The position numbers and the translations under genes are program-made. Source: an uncultured bacterium (lineage in GTDB: Bacteria; Cyanobacteriota; Vampirovibrionia; Gastranaerophilales; Gastranaerophilaceae). From it: DNA of 64,000 bases. The stretch spans positions 124,001-188,000 of the forward strand of contig CAROLD010000001.1 of the NCBI GenBank assembly GCA_949035555.1, in the 5' to 3' direction. Under the pieces are notes generated by a model. That model did not search any database, was not told where the DNA came from, and saw only the letters and a program-made list of their open reading frames with translations. Numbering within the stretch: the first letter of the stretch is position 1; every line of letters starts with the position of its first letter. Below are positions 23,870 through 32,448 of this stretch, piece by piece.

Positions 23870-24631
23870 ATGGATGACGAAATTTTTAAAAGAAATTCTC
23901 TTTACTGGGGAGAAAATAATCAAAATTTGCTGGCGGCAAAAAATGTCGCAATTTTTGGTCTTGGCGGAGTTGGCGGTTTTTGTGCGGAAGCTCTTGCTAG
24001 AGCTGGAATCGGCAGTTTGACTCTTGTTGATTTCGACACTGTTTCAAAATCAAATATTAACCGTCAGATTATTGCGCTGAATTCTACAGTAGGAAAGAAA
24101 AAAACTGCCCTTTTTGAAAAAAGGTTAAAGGACATAAACCCCGATATAAATCTTAAAATTATTAATGATTTTTATAACGCGGAAGAACTAGTAATTGACT
24201 TATCGAAAGAAAATTATGATTATACGGCGGATGCAATAGATACAATGCGCTCAAAAATTCATCTTCTTGAGAGCTGTTATAAAAACAATATTCCGGTGAT
24301 AAGTTCAATGGGTGCAGGAAACAGAATTGACCCGACACAGCTCTATATAGCGGATTTGAAAGATGTAGAAAATCGAAATGCTCCGTTTGTTTCAAATGTT
24401 ATTTACCAATTAAAAAAATTAGGCATAACAGAAGGGATAACTTTTGTTTGCAGCCGCGAAAAACCGTTTGTGCAGGAAAAAATCTCCGAAAATGAAAAGA
24501 TTACAACAGAGAGCGGACTTGATATAGAATTCACTAAAATTACACCTGCTTCAACTCCTTTTGTAGCTTCAACGGCAGGTATTTTTATGGCATCGCATAT
24601 TGTGCAGAGTTTTTTGAAAGGATACAAATAA
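23870..24631 (+). CDS. tcdA: tRNA threonylcarbamoyladenosine dehydratase (TcdA/CsdL)
   Basis: ThiF/E1-like enzyme that uses ATP to cyclise t6A at position 37 of ANN-decoding tRNAs to ct6A. It has 253 residues. The nucleotide-binding loop is FGLGGVGGFCAEALARAGI, followed by LVDFDTVSKSNINRQI, which matches TcdA better than other E1-like proteins, and STVGKKKTALFEKRLKDINP. A SSMGAGNRIDPTQ segment is also typical. The C-terminal part is hydrophobic (FVASTAGIFMASHIV), possibly membrane associated as in E. coli. It is followed within two bases by the SDR gene, a probable operon. Confidence 0.88.
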   Translation: MDDEIFKRNSLYWGENNQNLLAAKNVAIFGLGGVGGFCAEALARAGIGSLTLVDFDTVSKSNINRQIIALNSTVGKKKTALFEKRLKDINPDINLKIINDFYNAEELVIDLSKENYDYTADAIDTMRSKIHLLESCYKNNIPVISSMGAGNRIDPTQLYIADLKDVENRNAPFVSNVIYQLKKLGITEGITFVCSREKPFVQEKISENEKITTESGLDIEFTKITPASTPFVASTAGIFMASHIVQSFLKGYK

Positions 24632-24632
24632 T

Positions 24633-25340
24633 ATGAATATTTTGGTAACAGGAGCATCCAGAGGAATTGGAAAAGCTATAGCGCAAAACTTGAAATCTTG
24701 CGGGAATATTTATGCGACAGCTAGAAATATTGAAGCTCTAAAAAGTCTGGATTGCGCCGGATATTTTGTTTGCGACCTTTCAAAAGAAAAAGATTTGGTA
24801 AAACTCGGAGATTTTATTGCAGAGAATAAAATTGATGTACTGGTTAATAATGCGGGCGAATATATCTATGGCGCCATTGATACCACAGAAATCCATAATA
24901 TTACTCATATTATGAATGTAAACCTTCAGGCTCCGATTTATTTGACTTCGCGAGCTGTACCTTATATGAAATCTCAGAAATTTGGCAGAATTGTGAATAT
25001 AGGCTCAATTTCCGGGGTTATGGGTGAAGCTAATGCAAGTCTTTATTCTGCAACAAAATCAGGACTTGTAGGGTTTGCAAAAGCAACGGGATTGGAACTT
25101 GCAGAGTTTGGAATTACAGTTAACACAATCAATCCGGGATGGGTTGATACAGAATTGGGAAAAGGTTCAATTGAAGATAGTGAGTTTAGCCAAGAAGAAA
25201 TTATTGAATGTATTCCACAGCGACGTTTTGTGTCGCCTGAGGAAGTTGCAGGGCTTGTTAAGTATTTAATTTCAGATGAGGCAAAAGGAATTACAGGACA
25301 ATCGATAAATCTTTGTGCCGGTTTAAGTGTTGGAATCTAG
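24633..25340 (+). CDS. Short-chain dehydrogenase/reductase
   Basis: Classical SDR of 235 residues. The cofactor motif is VTGASRGIGKAIAQ, followed by NNAG (VLVNNAGEYIYGAI) and the catalytic Ser…Tyr-x3-Lys in NIGSISGVMG and YSATKSGLVGF. The C-terminus ends ITGQSINLCAGLSVGI, as in FabG-like enzymes. The ATARN region after the second strand suggests NADPH over NADH, but weakly. The substrate is unknown; FabG-like 3-oxoacyl-ACP reductase is one option, but no fatty-acid genes are adjacent. It lies two bases after tcdA. Confidence 0.88.
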   Translation: MNILVTGASRGIGKAIAQNLKSCGNIYATARNIEALKSLDCAGYFVCDLSKEKDLVKLGDFIAENKIDVLVNNAGEYIYGAIDTTEIHNITHIMNVNLQAPIYLTSRAVPYMKSQKFGRIVNIGSISGVMGEANASLYSATKSGLVGFAKATGLELAEFGITVNTINPGWVDTELGKGSIEDSEFSQEEIIECIPQRRFVSPEEVAGLVKYLISDEAKGITGQSINLCAGLSVGI

Positions 25341-25439
25341 AGATAAATGTAAATATTTGTTACGTTAACTGGCAAATTATATCTTTAGTAACGTTAGAAT
25401 ATTGGAAAGTTAGAAGTAAATGAAAGGAAATTTACCCTT

Positions 25440-25982
25440 ATGCAAGTAAATAATGTTCAATCATCCCAAAATTTCGGTATGGCTTTAAAAATTAAATGTT
25501 CAAGTAAAGATTTAGAAGCTGCAGGTGCAAAAGTTTTGAATGAGTTAAGCAAAGCCGGAGAAGAACTTGCTGGTACAGAATATTGGGATTTAGAAGTTTT
25601 AGCCGGGAAAAATCCCGAGAGTTTACGATATAGAATTAATGGCAGACATTGTGCTAATGCGTATATTGGTAGCGTACGTGGAAAAAATGTACCGCATAAT
25701 GAGTTTTTAACTATTAAATCAACATGGGACGGTACTGATAATATTAACGGAAAGAAAAAAGGTGAAGCTTGCGAAACTGTTATGAAACTTGCAAACAAAG
25801 AAGCTGCAATAAAGGCATATGATGCTTTAGATACTTACAATAGTCTGGAGAATGCAATTGCGGCTACAAAAGTTTTAGAAGAATGGACAACTTTCCAAAA
25901 CTCTCAAAAAACAATTTTAAATATGCAAAACGAAGAAACCAAAAAAGCTGCGGCTGATTTGTTAAAAAAATATGGCGTGTAG
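25440..25982 (+). CDS. Uncharacterised 180-residue protein with N-terminal NFG tag
   Basis: Not recognised. Soluble, mixed alpha/beta composition, no signal peptide. The start MQVNNVQSSQNFGMALK resembles the N-termini of three other unrelated proteins in this window, all with a Phe-Gly/Arg/Gln near residue 12-20. The C-terminal half is helical (EAAIKAYDALDTYNSL, ATKVLEEWTTFQN). The gap before it carries ACGTTA/TAACGT half-sites about 22 bases apart (25360-25400 region) and a GAAAGGAAA ribosome-binding site. A clear terminator follows. Confidence 0.75.
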   Translation: MQVNNVQSSQNFGMALKIKCSSKDLEAAGAKVLNELSKAGEELAGTEYWDLEVLAGKNPESLRYRINGRHCANAYIGSVRGKNVPHNEFLTIKSTWDGTDNINGKKKGEACETVMKLANKEAAIKAYDALDTYNSLENAIAATKVLEEWTTFQNSQKTILNMQNEETKKAAADLLKKYGV

Positions 25983-26004
25983 ATATTTAATTTAATCAAT
26001 ATCA

Positions 26005-26040
26005 CAATAAAAAAGACCCATTAAAGGGTCTTTTTTATTG
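26005..26040. terminator. Bidirectional terminator
   Basis: A perfect 15-base stem, CAATAAAAAAGACCC with GGGTCTTTTTTATTG, around a six-base loop. It serves the converging 180-residue gene and the CheR-like gene. Confidence 0.92.
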
Positions 26041-26046
26041 TGAATT

Positions 26047-26841
26047 TTATATTTTCATATAAACATTATTCTGCATTTTAAGGAAAGAGTTTTCTTTTAA
26101 TATCTTGTCTACACCATAATCTGTATCAAGTTTTCCGATAACAAAAACACTACCTTTCTCTAACACCGCGGAAGCAGTTTGAATAAACTTTTCAATTTTT
26201 TCAGGTTCGTCGTGAAAATATCCTAAAATATTCCTACATAATATTACAGTGTTTGAGTCGTCTTTAATTTCAGGCAGAATTTTAAACATGTCCCCCATAT
26301 CAAATATTATTTTATCTTGCAAAATATCAGAAACCTCAAACACATCCCTTACTCCAAATATCTCATCAGGATTAGACTGTAGTACTTTTTGGTATAAATT
26401 TTCCGGTACAAATGTTAAAGGTTTGCGAATAAAATATTTAGACCGGGGTATTGAATTGGTTCTTAATCTCGCTATATCATTTACCCCTAAATTGATTTTC
26501 CCGCTCTGTGCTTTTGTTACTATAAAATCGTCAATATCATATGCTTGTATTGGGAAAAATTTACTAACATCTTTTTTGTTTGGATTTTCAAGAAGAGATA
26601 TAATTTGAGTATAACCTTCCGAACCGTCTGATGCCGCAAATTGTATGATGTTTACTTGCTCTTTATTTCGAAAGTTATGAATTAAAAATTCTGAAAAATC
26701 CCGCCAGTTTATATCTTCCCTGAAAATCCATGAATTATTACCTATTTCTTTCCCGCGGTCAGTTTTGTAAAATCTGTCAGTTGAGCCGAAATTTATTTTG
26801 TTTTGAGTGTTAAAAGAATTGTATATAGGTAAAATTTTCAT
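26047..26841 (-). CDS. CheR-like SAM-dependent methyltransferase, stand-alone
   Basis: From the ATG at 26841 the protein has 264 residues; a longer frame to 26889 has no ribosome-binding site, while AGGGGA lies upstream of 26841. The catalytic domain resembles CheR: IIQFAASDGSEGYTQIISLL (SAM motif I), PIQAYDIDDFIVTKAQSG, FEVSDILQD and VILCRNILGYFHDEPEKIEKF, matching the CheR RNxxxYF region. The usual N-terminal CheR helical domain is missing and replaced by MKILPIYNSFNTQNKINFGS, one of the shared NFG-type tags. No chemotaxis gene is in the window, so its substrate is unlikely to be a standard chemoreceptor. Confidence 0.78.
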   Translation of the reverse strand: MKILPIYNSFNTQNKINFGSTDRFYKTDRGKEIGNNSWIFREDINWRDFSEFLIHNFRNKEQVNIIQFAASDGSEGYTQIISLLENPNKKDVSKFFPIQAYDIDDFIVTKAQSGKINLGVNDIARLRTNSIPRSKYFIRKPLTFVPENLYQKVLQSNPDEIFGVRDVFEVSDILQDKIIFDMGDMFKILPEIKDDSNTVILCRNILGYFHDEPEKIEKFIQTASAVLEKGSVFVIGKLDTDYGVDKILKENSFLKMQNNVYMKI

Positions 26842-26996
26842 ATTATTATAATTCCCCTGAAAATATTTTTTGCCAATCTTAAAAAACATTCATAAAAAGC
26901 TCGTATGCGTTTGAAAAATATCATGTTTATGAGACAATTTTAATGAGGCTAAATATAAAATAGCGATGTACATATAATAGAAAAAGGAAAAGAAAA

Positions 26997-29084
26997 ATGG
27001 CAAGACAAACTCCATTGGAAAAAATTAGAAACATTGGTATTGCAGCCCACATCGACGCCGGTAAAACAACTACGACAGAACGTATCTTGTTTTACACAGG
27101 TAAAACTCACAAAATTGGTGAAACTCACGATGGTGCAGCTGTAACAGATTTTATGGAACAAGAAAAAGAACGTGGTATTACAATCCAATCTGCAGCAGTA
27201 ACTGCATCTTGGAAAAACCACCAAATCAACATCATCGATACTCCTGGGCACGTTGACTTTACTATTGAAGTAGAACGTTCTCTTCGTGTATTAGACGGTG
27301 TTGTAGCTGTATTCTGTGCAGTTGGCGGTGTTCAATCTCAATCTGAAACAGTTTGGAGACAAGCTAACCGTTACGAAGTACCTCGTATGGTATTCGTAAA
27401 CAAAATGGACAGAACAGGTGCTGATTTTTACAGAGTTGTTGACCAAATCCAAAACAGACTTGGTGCTAATGCTGTTCCTATCCAGCTTCCAATTGGTGCT
27501 GAAGATCAATTCACAGGCTTAGTTGACTTAATGACAATGAAAGCTGAAATTTATACTAACGACTTAGGTACAGATATCAGAGAAGAAGATATTCCTGCAG
27601 AATTAGCAGAAAAAGCTAAAGAATATCATGACGCTATGGTTGAAGCTATTGCTTCTGAAGATGATGCTTTAATGGAAAAATTCTTTGAAGATCCTGATTC
27701 AATTACAGTTGACGAATTAAAAGCTGCATTAAGAAAAGCTGTTTGTGAAAACAAAATCGTTCCTGTATGCTGCGGTACAGCATTCAAAAACAAAGGTGTT
27801 CAATTATTGTTGAACAACGTTGTTGATTATATGCCATCACCTGTAGACGTAAAAGCTATTGAAGGTGAACTTGAAGATGGTACAAAAACTGAAAGACACT
27901 CTTCAGATTCAGAACCATTCTCAGCTTTATCATTCAAAGTTATGACTGACCCATTCGTTGGTCGTTTAACATTCTTACGTGTTTACTCAGGTAAAATCGC
28001 TTCAGGTACTTATGTTCTAAACTCAACTAACGGTAAAAAAGAACGTATTGCTCGTTTAGTTCGTATGTATGCAGACCAAAGACATGAAGAACAAGAAGTT
28101 TACGCAGGTGATATCTGTGCAGCTGTAGGTTTGAAAGATACAACTACAGGTGATACTTTATGTGATGAAAAAGCACCTATCATCTTAGAAAGAATGACAT
28201 TCCCTGAACCTGTTATCTCAGTTGCTATTGAACCAAAAACAAAAGCAGACCAGGATAAAATGGGTATCGCTCTTCAAAAATTGGCTGAAGAAGATCCATC
28301 ATTCCGTGTTAAATCTGATGAAGAAACAGGTCAAACAATTATTTCAGGTATGGGTGAACTTCACTTAGATATCATCGTAGACCGTATGATGAGAGAATTC
28401 AAAGTTGAAGCTAACATCGGTAAACCACAAGTTGCTTACCGTGAAACTATCCGAGGAAATGCTGATCAGGATTCTAAATTCGTTCGTCAGTCTGGTGGTA
28501 AAGGTCAATACGGACACGTTAAAGTTAGAATCTCTCCTGCTGAAGAAAACGCAGGATTTGTATTCGAAAACAAAATCGTTGGTGGTGCTGTTCCTCGTGA
28601 ATACATCGAACCTGCAAGAAAAGGTATGGAAGAAGCTCTTGAAGGCGGTATCTTAGCAGGATATCCAATGATTGACGTTAAAGTTGAACTTTACGATGGA
28701 TCTTACCACGAAGTTGACTCTTCAGAAATGGCATTCAAAATTGCCGGTTCTATGGCGATTAAAGAAGGTACAAGAAAAGCTCAACCTTGCATCCTTGAAC
28801 CTATGATGAAAGTTGAAATCGAAATTCCTGACGAATTCACAGGTACAATCATCGGTGATATTTCAAGAAGACGTGGTAGAGTTGAAGGTCAAGAACCTGT
28901 TGGTAACACCGGTAACGTAATTGTAAGAGCTACAGTGCCTCTTGCTAATATGTTTGGTTACGCTACAGACTTGAGATCTAATACTCAAGGTCGCGGTACT
29001 TTCTCTATGGAATTCAAATGCTATGAACAAGTTCCAAGAAATATCGAAGAAGAAATTATTTCAAAATCAGGCGCTAAAGCTTAG
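26997..29084 (+). CDS. fusA: Translation elongation factor G
   Basis: GTPase that drives ribosomal translocation, 695 residues, a full-length EF-G with five domains. G motifs: [28 protein letters not shown] ([12 protein letters not shown]). Domain IV and V are complete up to [13 protein letters not shown]. It stands alone, with its own promoter (TATAAT near 26973) and terminator, not in the usual rpsL-rpsG-fusA-tuf operon, so either the operon has split or this is a second copy. Codon use is strongly biased to a few codons, as expected of a highly expressed gene. Confidence 0.98.
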   Translation: MARQTPLEKIRNIGIAAHIDAGKTTTTERILFYTGKTHKIGETHDGAAVTDFMEQEKERGITIQSAAVTASWKNHQINIIDTPGHVDFTIEVERSLRVLDGVVAVFCAVGGVQSQSETVWRQANRYEVPRMVFVNKMDRTGADFYRVVDQIQNRLGANAVPIQLPIGAEDQFTGLVDLMTMKAEIYTNDLGTDIREEDIPAELAEKAKEYHDAMVEAIASEDDALMEKFFEDPDSITVDELKAALRKAVCENKIVPVCCGTAFKNKGVQLLLNNVVDYMPSPVDVKAIEGELEDGTKTERHSSDSEPFSALSFKVMTDPFVGRLTFLRVYSGKIASGTYVLNSTNGKKERIARLVRMYADQRHEEQEVYAGDICAAVGLKDTTTGDTLCDEKAPIILERMTFPEPVISVAIEPKTKADQDKMGIALQKLAEEDPSFRVKSDEETGQTIISGMGELHLDIIVDRMMREFKVEANIGKPQVAYRETIRGNADQDSKFVRQSGGKGQYGHVKVRISPAEENAGFVFENKIVGGAVPREYIEPARKGMEEALEGGILAGYPMIDVKVELYDGSYHEVDSSEMAFKIAGSMAIKEGTRKAQPCILEPMMKVEIEIPDEFTGTIIGDISRRRGRVEGQEPVGNTGNVIVRATVPLANMFGYATDLRSNTQGRGTFSMEFKCYEQVPRNIEEEIISKSGAKA

Positions 29085-29106
29085 TTTGAAAAATAATTTA
29101 TAATAA

Positions 29107-29145
29107 CTAAAAGAGGCGATTTGCATAGCAAATCGCCTCTTTTAG
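29107..29145. terminator. Bidirectional terminator after fusA
   Basis: An 18-base perfect stem beginning CTAAAAGAGGCGATTTGC with a three-base loop and a T run after it. Confidence 0.93.
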
Positions 29146-29172
29146 TCTCTCTGACTATTTAGTTTTTAGTTT

Positions 29173-29568
29173 TTATTTACCGCCGGCTCCTCCATACATA
29201 AAGTCGTTTTTAATATTTGACAATAATAATTTTTGCCAAGCTGATTCATAACCGTTAATCTCGTTTAACTGAGTTTCAAGGTTTTCTTTTTGAAGCTCTA
29301 ATTCTGATTCCCACGAATTGATACTTGCAAGTTCAAATTCGTGTTCGTTTTGAAGCTCCATAAGAATTTCAGTGTATGCTTCAGTCCCAAAGCCATATTC
29401 TTCATCATAATATAATGCACTTAACTGGTTATTATATGCCTGTTGTTTTTCAGCAATTGATTTTGAAGCAGATAATTGGCGCATTTGAACATCACCAAGC
29501 TTAGCGCTTATTAAACTTTTTTGTTGTGTGTAGAATAATAACTTTTCTTGTAAATTTGAAATAGCCAT
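29173..29568 (-). CDS. Small coiled-coil protein, uncharacterised
   Basis: 131 residues, no signal peptide, almost entirely helical. Two heptad-rich stretches (about 3-50, rich in Gln/Ser/Leu; about 75-112, Glu/Leu-rich) flank a YYDEEYGFGTEAY hinge, giving a helical hairpin like FliJ/YscO-type stalk proteins in shape. I see no diagnostic motif for those, so the likeness is structural only. The C-terminus ends MYGGAGGK. Its promoter has the AAAAATACTTTATATA core shared with the genes at 31727 and the transcript at 31449. Confidence 0.75.
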   Translation of the reverse strand: MAISNLQEKLLFYTQQKSLISAKLGDVQMRQLSASKSIAEKQQAYNNQLSALYYDEEYGFGTEAYTEILMELQNEHEFELASINSWESELELQKENLETQLNEINGYESAWQKLLLSNIKNDFMYGGAGGK

Positions 29569-29604
29569 AATTGCGACCTCTTCTTATTTTAAACTCTCTT
29601 GTAT

Positions 29605-29634
29605 ATATAAAGTATTTTTCGAATACCCTATTTC
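29605..29634 (-). promoter_or_regulatory. CTTTATAT promoter motif, weaker -35 match
   Basis: On the minus strand CTTTATAT (29612-29605) is preceded, after 16 bases, by GAAATA (29634-29629), matching GCAATT at four of six positions. The sequence AAAAATACTTTATATA is otherwise identical to the copy at 31465-31479. Confidence 0.4.
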
Positions 29635-29696
29635 AAAATCAAGTTATTATGTTACATTTGTTTACAATTATAATTTTGTTAAAATTTATTCAGATA

Positions 29697-29733
29697 ACAA
29701 TAAGCCCGTTGCTAATAGCAACGGGCTTATTGT
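29697..29733. terminator. Intrinsic terminator after gap
   Basis: ACAATAAGCCCGTTGCTA and TAGCAACGGGCTTATTGT form an almost loop-less 18-base inverted repeat. On the minus strand it ends the gap transcript. Confidence 0.9.
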
Positions 29734-29755
29734 AAAAGTTTTTCTAAATCAAAAA

Positions 29756-30781
<1,026 letters not shown>

Positions 30782-30869
30782 TTATCTTGTAAAATTTACT
30801 ACTATAACATGAAGATGGTAGCACCAACAAAAAAACTAATCAAGGGGTAAACGTAAGCCATTATCAGGG

Positions 30870-31361
30870 TTAATATTGTCTATAATCAATATCCCAACCA
30901 CAAGTTCTGCATTTTTTCATTGCCAAAGGATTATGTTTACTTTTACTGATATGTCTTTCCAAATCTTGTTGATTTTTTATTGAGGTAATGAATTCTACAA
31001 GCTTGTTTTGCGCCATTGGGGCATCGTGTCCATATGCCCGAATAATAACCGCTTCAAATGGTTTTGGTTTAAAGAAATTAATAATTTTTCCTAACCAATT
31101 TAATTCTTTTTTAGGAAACATTTTTATCAAATCCAGTGAAGCATACCATTGATTTCTACGGCAATTTTTCAATGTATCAGATGCAATAATCATATGAACA
31201 TCATTATCAGTACAGTATTTTTGTAACAATTTTGAATTTTCAAAAGCATCTACGGCTAATTTTACAGAAGATTGACTAGCTCCTGAAAATGCACCTAATT
31301 TACAACAGCGCTGAATACTTTGAAATGTTGGTTCAACTTTAGGGGTAATTTTAATATCCAT
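30870..31361 (-). CDS. Uncharacterised 163-residue protein with C-terminal CxxC
   Basis: Not recognised. The start MDIKITPKVEPTFQSIQ fits the NFG-type N-terminal pattern seen in three other proteins of the window. The middle (VHMIIASDTLKN … AVIIRAYGHDAPMAQ) looks alpha/beta. The end carries CRTCGWDIDYRQY, a single CxxC that could bind metal as a dimer. No signal peptide. An AAGGA ribosome-binding site precedes it, with a TATAAT box about 30 bases upstream. It is monocistronic. Confidence 0.72.
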   Translation of the reverse strand: MDIKITPKVEPTFQSIQRCCKLGAFSGASQSSVKLAVDAFENSKLLQKYCTDNDVHMIIASDTLKNCRRNQWYASLDLIKMFPKKELNWLGKIINFFKPKPFEAVIIRAYGHDAPMAQNKLVEFITSIKNQQDLERHISKSKHNPLAMKKCRTCGWDIDYRQY

Positions 31362-31448
31362 ATTTACACATATCCTTCTCTATATCTCTATTATATCAAA
31401 TAAAACGGATACAAATATTAAGTTATGTAACAACATTTAAAGGATATA

Positions 31449-31478
31449 GCAATTATATACTCCAAAAATACTTTATAT
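31449..31478 (+). promoter_or_regulatory. GCAATT-N16-CTTTATAT promoter motif, copy for a short RNA
   Basis: GCAATT (31449-31454), 16 bases, CTTTATAT (31471-31478). It shares the longer core AAAATACTTTATATAA with the copy at 31653. Confidence 0.5.
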
Positions 31479-31484
31479 AAATGT

Positions 31485-31615
31485 AAGCGATAAGCAAACA
31501 ATAAATCGAAAATAAACACGAGACATAAATTATACACTACCTACTACACACTAACCTTCTACACGAGGAATTGAAAAAGATTCCAAACTCTTTCAACAAG
31601 AAAGAGTTTTTTTTT
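31485..31615 (+). ncRNA. Candidate small RNA, G-poor body with terminator
   Basis: About 130 bases between the first promoter motif and the terminator at 31586-31615, with no ORF. The body is rich in A, C and T (for example CTACCTACTACACACTAACC near 31535) and would be largely single stranded. Such C-rich single-stranded stretches can pair with ribosome-binding sites, but no target is shown here. Confidence 0.4.
31586..31615 (+). terminator. Intrinsic terminator inside the 31.4-31.7 kb leader
   Basis: AACTCTTTC (31586-31594) and GAAAGAGTT (31600-31608) followed by a run of T. No coding gene precedes it on this strand. Confidence 0.85.
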
Positions 31616-31652
31616 GTACATGTTACAAATTTTAAAAAATTATAAAAATTAG

Positions 31653-31682
31653 GCAATTTATCTCTGAGAAAATACTTTATAT
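31653..31682 (+). promoter_or_regulatory. GCAATT-N16-CTTTATAT promoter motif (gene at 31727)
   Basis: GCAATT (31653-31658), 16 bases, CTTTATAT (31675-31682). The predicted start would give a leader of about 35 bases with GAAAGG before the ATG. Confidence 0.5.
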
Positions 31683-31726
31683 AAGTGGGTAAAGGTTTAT
31701 TATATTTTTGTGGAAAGGTTGTTAAT

Positions 31727-32398
31727 ATGGTTTCACAGGTAGGTTCAGTATCAATGCCAAATTATGGAGTTAATCCTTTAAGCAATTTAAATCCTAATAC
31801 AGCACTGAATAATAATGCAAATACAAATAGTTTATTAAATTTTGGTACAAATACAAATTCTTTAATGCCAACTGGCAACAATTACGAAGATGATTTATTT
31901 ATGCCTCCGGAATTAAAAATAACAAACAATGCTCAGACTACAGTACCGGTACAAAATACCGAAATACAAACACCTGAACAACCACTGCCACAACAGGTAC
32001 AGGCAGAAACTGCTCAATCTCAAGCTCAGAGCAATCCTCAAACTGATTTAACACAGGAACTTACGGGAGCTCTTGTAAAACCTGATGGCAATGTTGAATT
32101 AACAGAAAACGGAAACCCTTATAAAAAAACAGGTTTTTGGAAGAAGACAGGTGCGGCTTTAGGTTTTCTGGCACCACTGACAAATAAATTTGTACAACTG
32201 TTTAAAGGCGGAAAACTTACAAAGGTATTTAGTTTAAAACAACTAGTAACAGTATGTCCAATGATTGCAATCGCGGGATACGGTATAGGCTCACTTCTTG
32301 ACGGATGTATCAATTCTAATCGAGCAAAAAAGGCTGATGAAGAAGCAAGACAGCTTGCTCAAGTAAATCAACCACAACCAATGAATACAATAGCTTAA
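31727..32398 (+). CDS. Uncharacterised Asn/Gln-rich protein with glycine-rich hydrophobic segment
   Basis: From the ATG at 31727 (GAAAGG before it) it has 223 residues; an in-frame GTG at 31685 would lie in the promoter -10 region. Residues 1-120 are low complexity, rich in Asn, Gln, Thr and Pro (NPLSNLNPNTALNNNANTN). Residues about 135-205 are basic and hydrophobic: KKTGAALGFLAPLTNKFVQL and VTVCPMIAIAGYGIGSLLDG. The tail is charged. It has no signal peptide. The disordered head with a membrane-active C-terminus recalls secreted pore or translocator proteins, but this is speculation. Confidence 0.75.
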   Translation: MVSQVGSVSMPNYGVNPLSNLNPNTALNNNANTNSLLNFGTNTNSLMPTGNNYEDDLFMPPELKITNNAQTTVPVQNTEIQTPEQPLPQQVQAETAQSQAQSNPQTDLTQELTGALVKPDGNVELTENGNPYKKTGFWKKTGAALGFLAPLTNKFVQLFKGGKLTKVFSLKQLVTVCPMIAIAGYGIGSLLDGCINSNRAKKADEEARQLAQVNQPQPMNTIA

Positions 32399-32414
32399 TA
32401 CTCCAACCTAAATT

Positions 32415-32443
32415 AAAAGAGGGAATAAACTTCCCTCTTTTTT
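32415..32443. terminator. Bidirectional terminator
   Basis: AAAAGAGGGAA (32415-32425) and TTCCCTCTTTT (32431-32441) with a five-base loop, between the converging 223-residue gene and ileS. Confidence 0.9.
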
Positions 32444-32448
32444 ATTTA

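Larger units (their letters stand above)
31362..31726. other. 365-base non-coding region with two copies of one promoter motif
   Basis: Contains the leftward promoter of the 163-residue gene, then rightward GCAATT-N16-CTTTATAT (31449-31478), a G-poor segment with no ORF, an intrinsic terminator (31586-31615), and a second GCAATT-N16-CTTTATAT (31653-31682) directly before the next gene. The first copy appears to make a short RNA, the second the mRNA. Confidence 0.65.
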
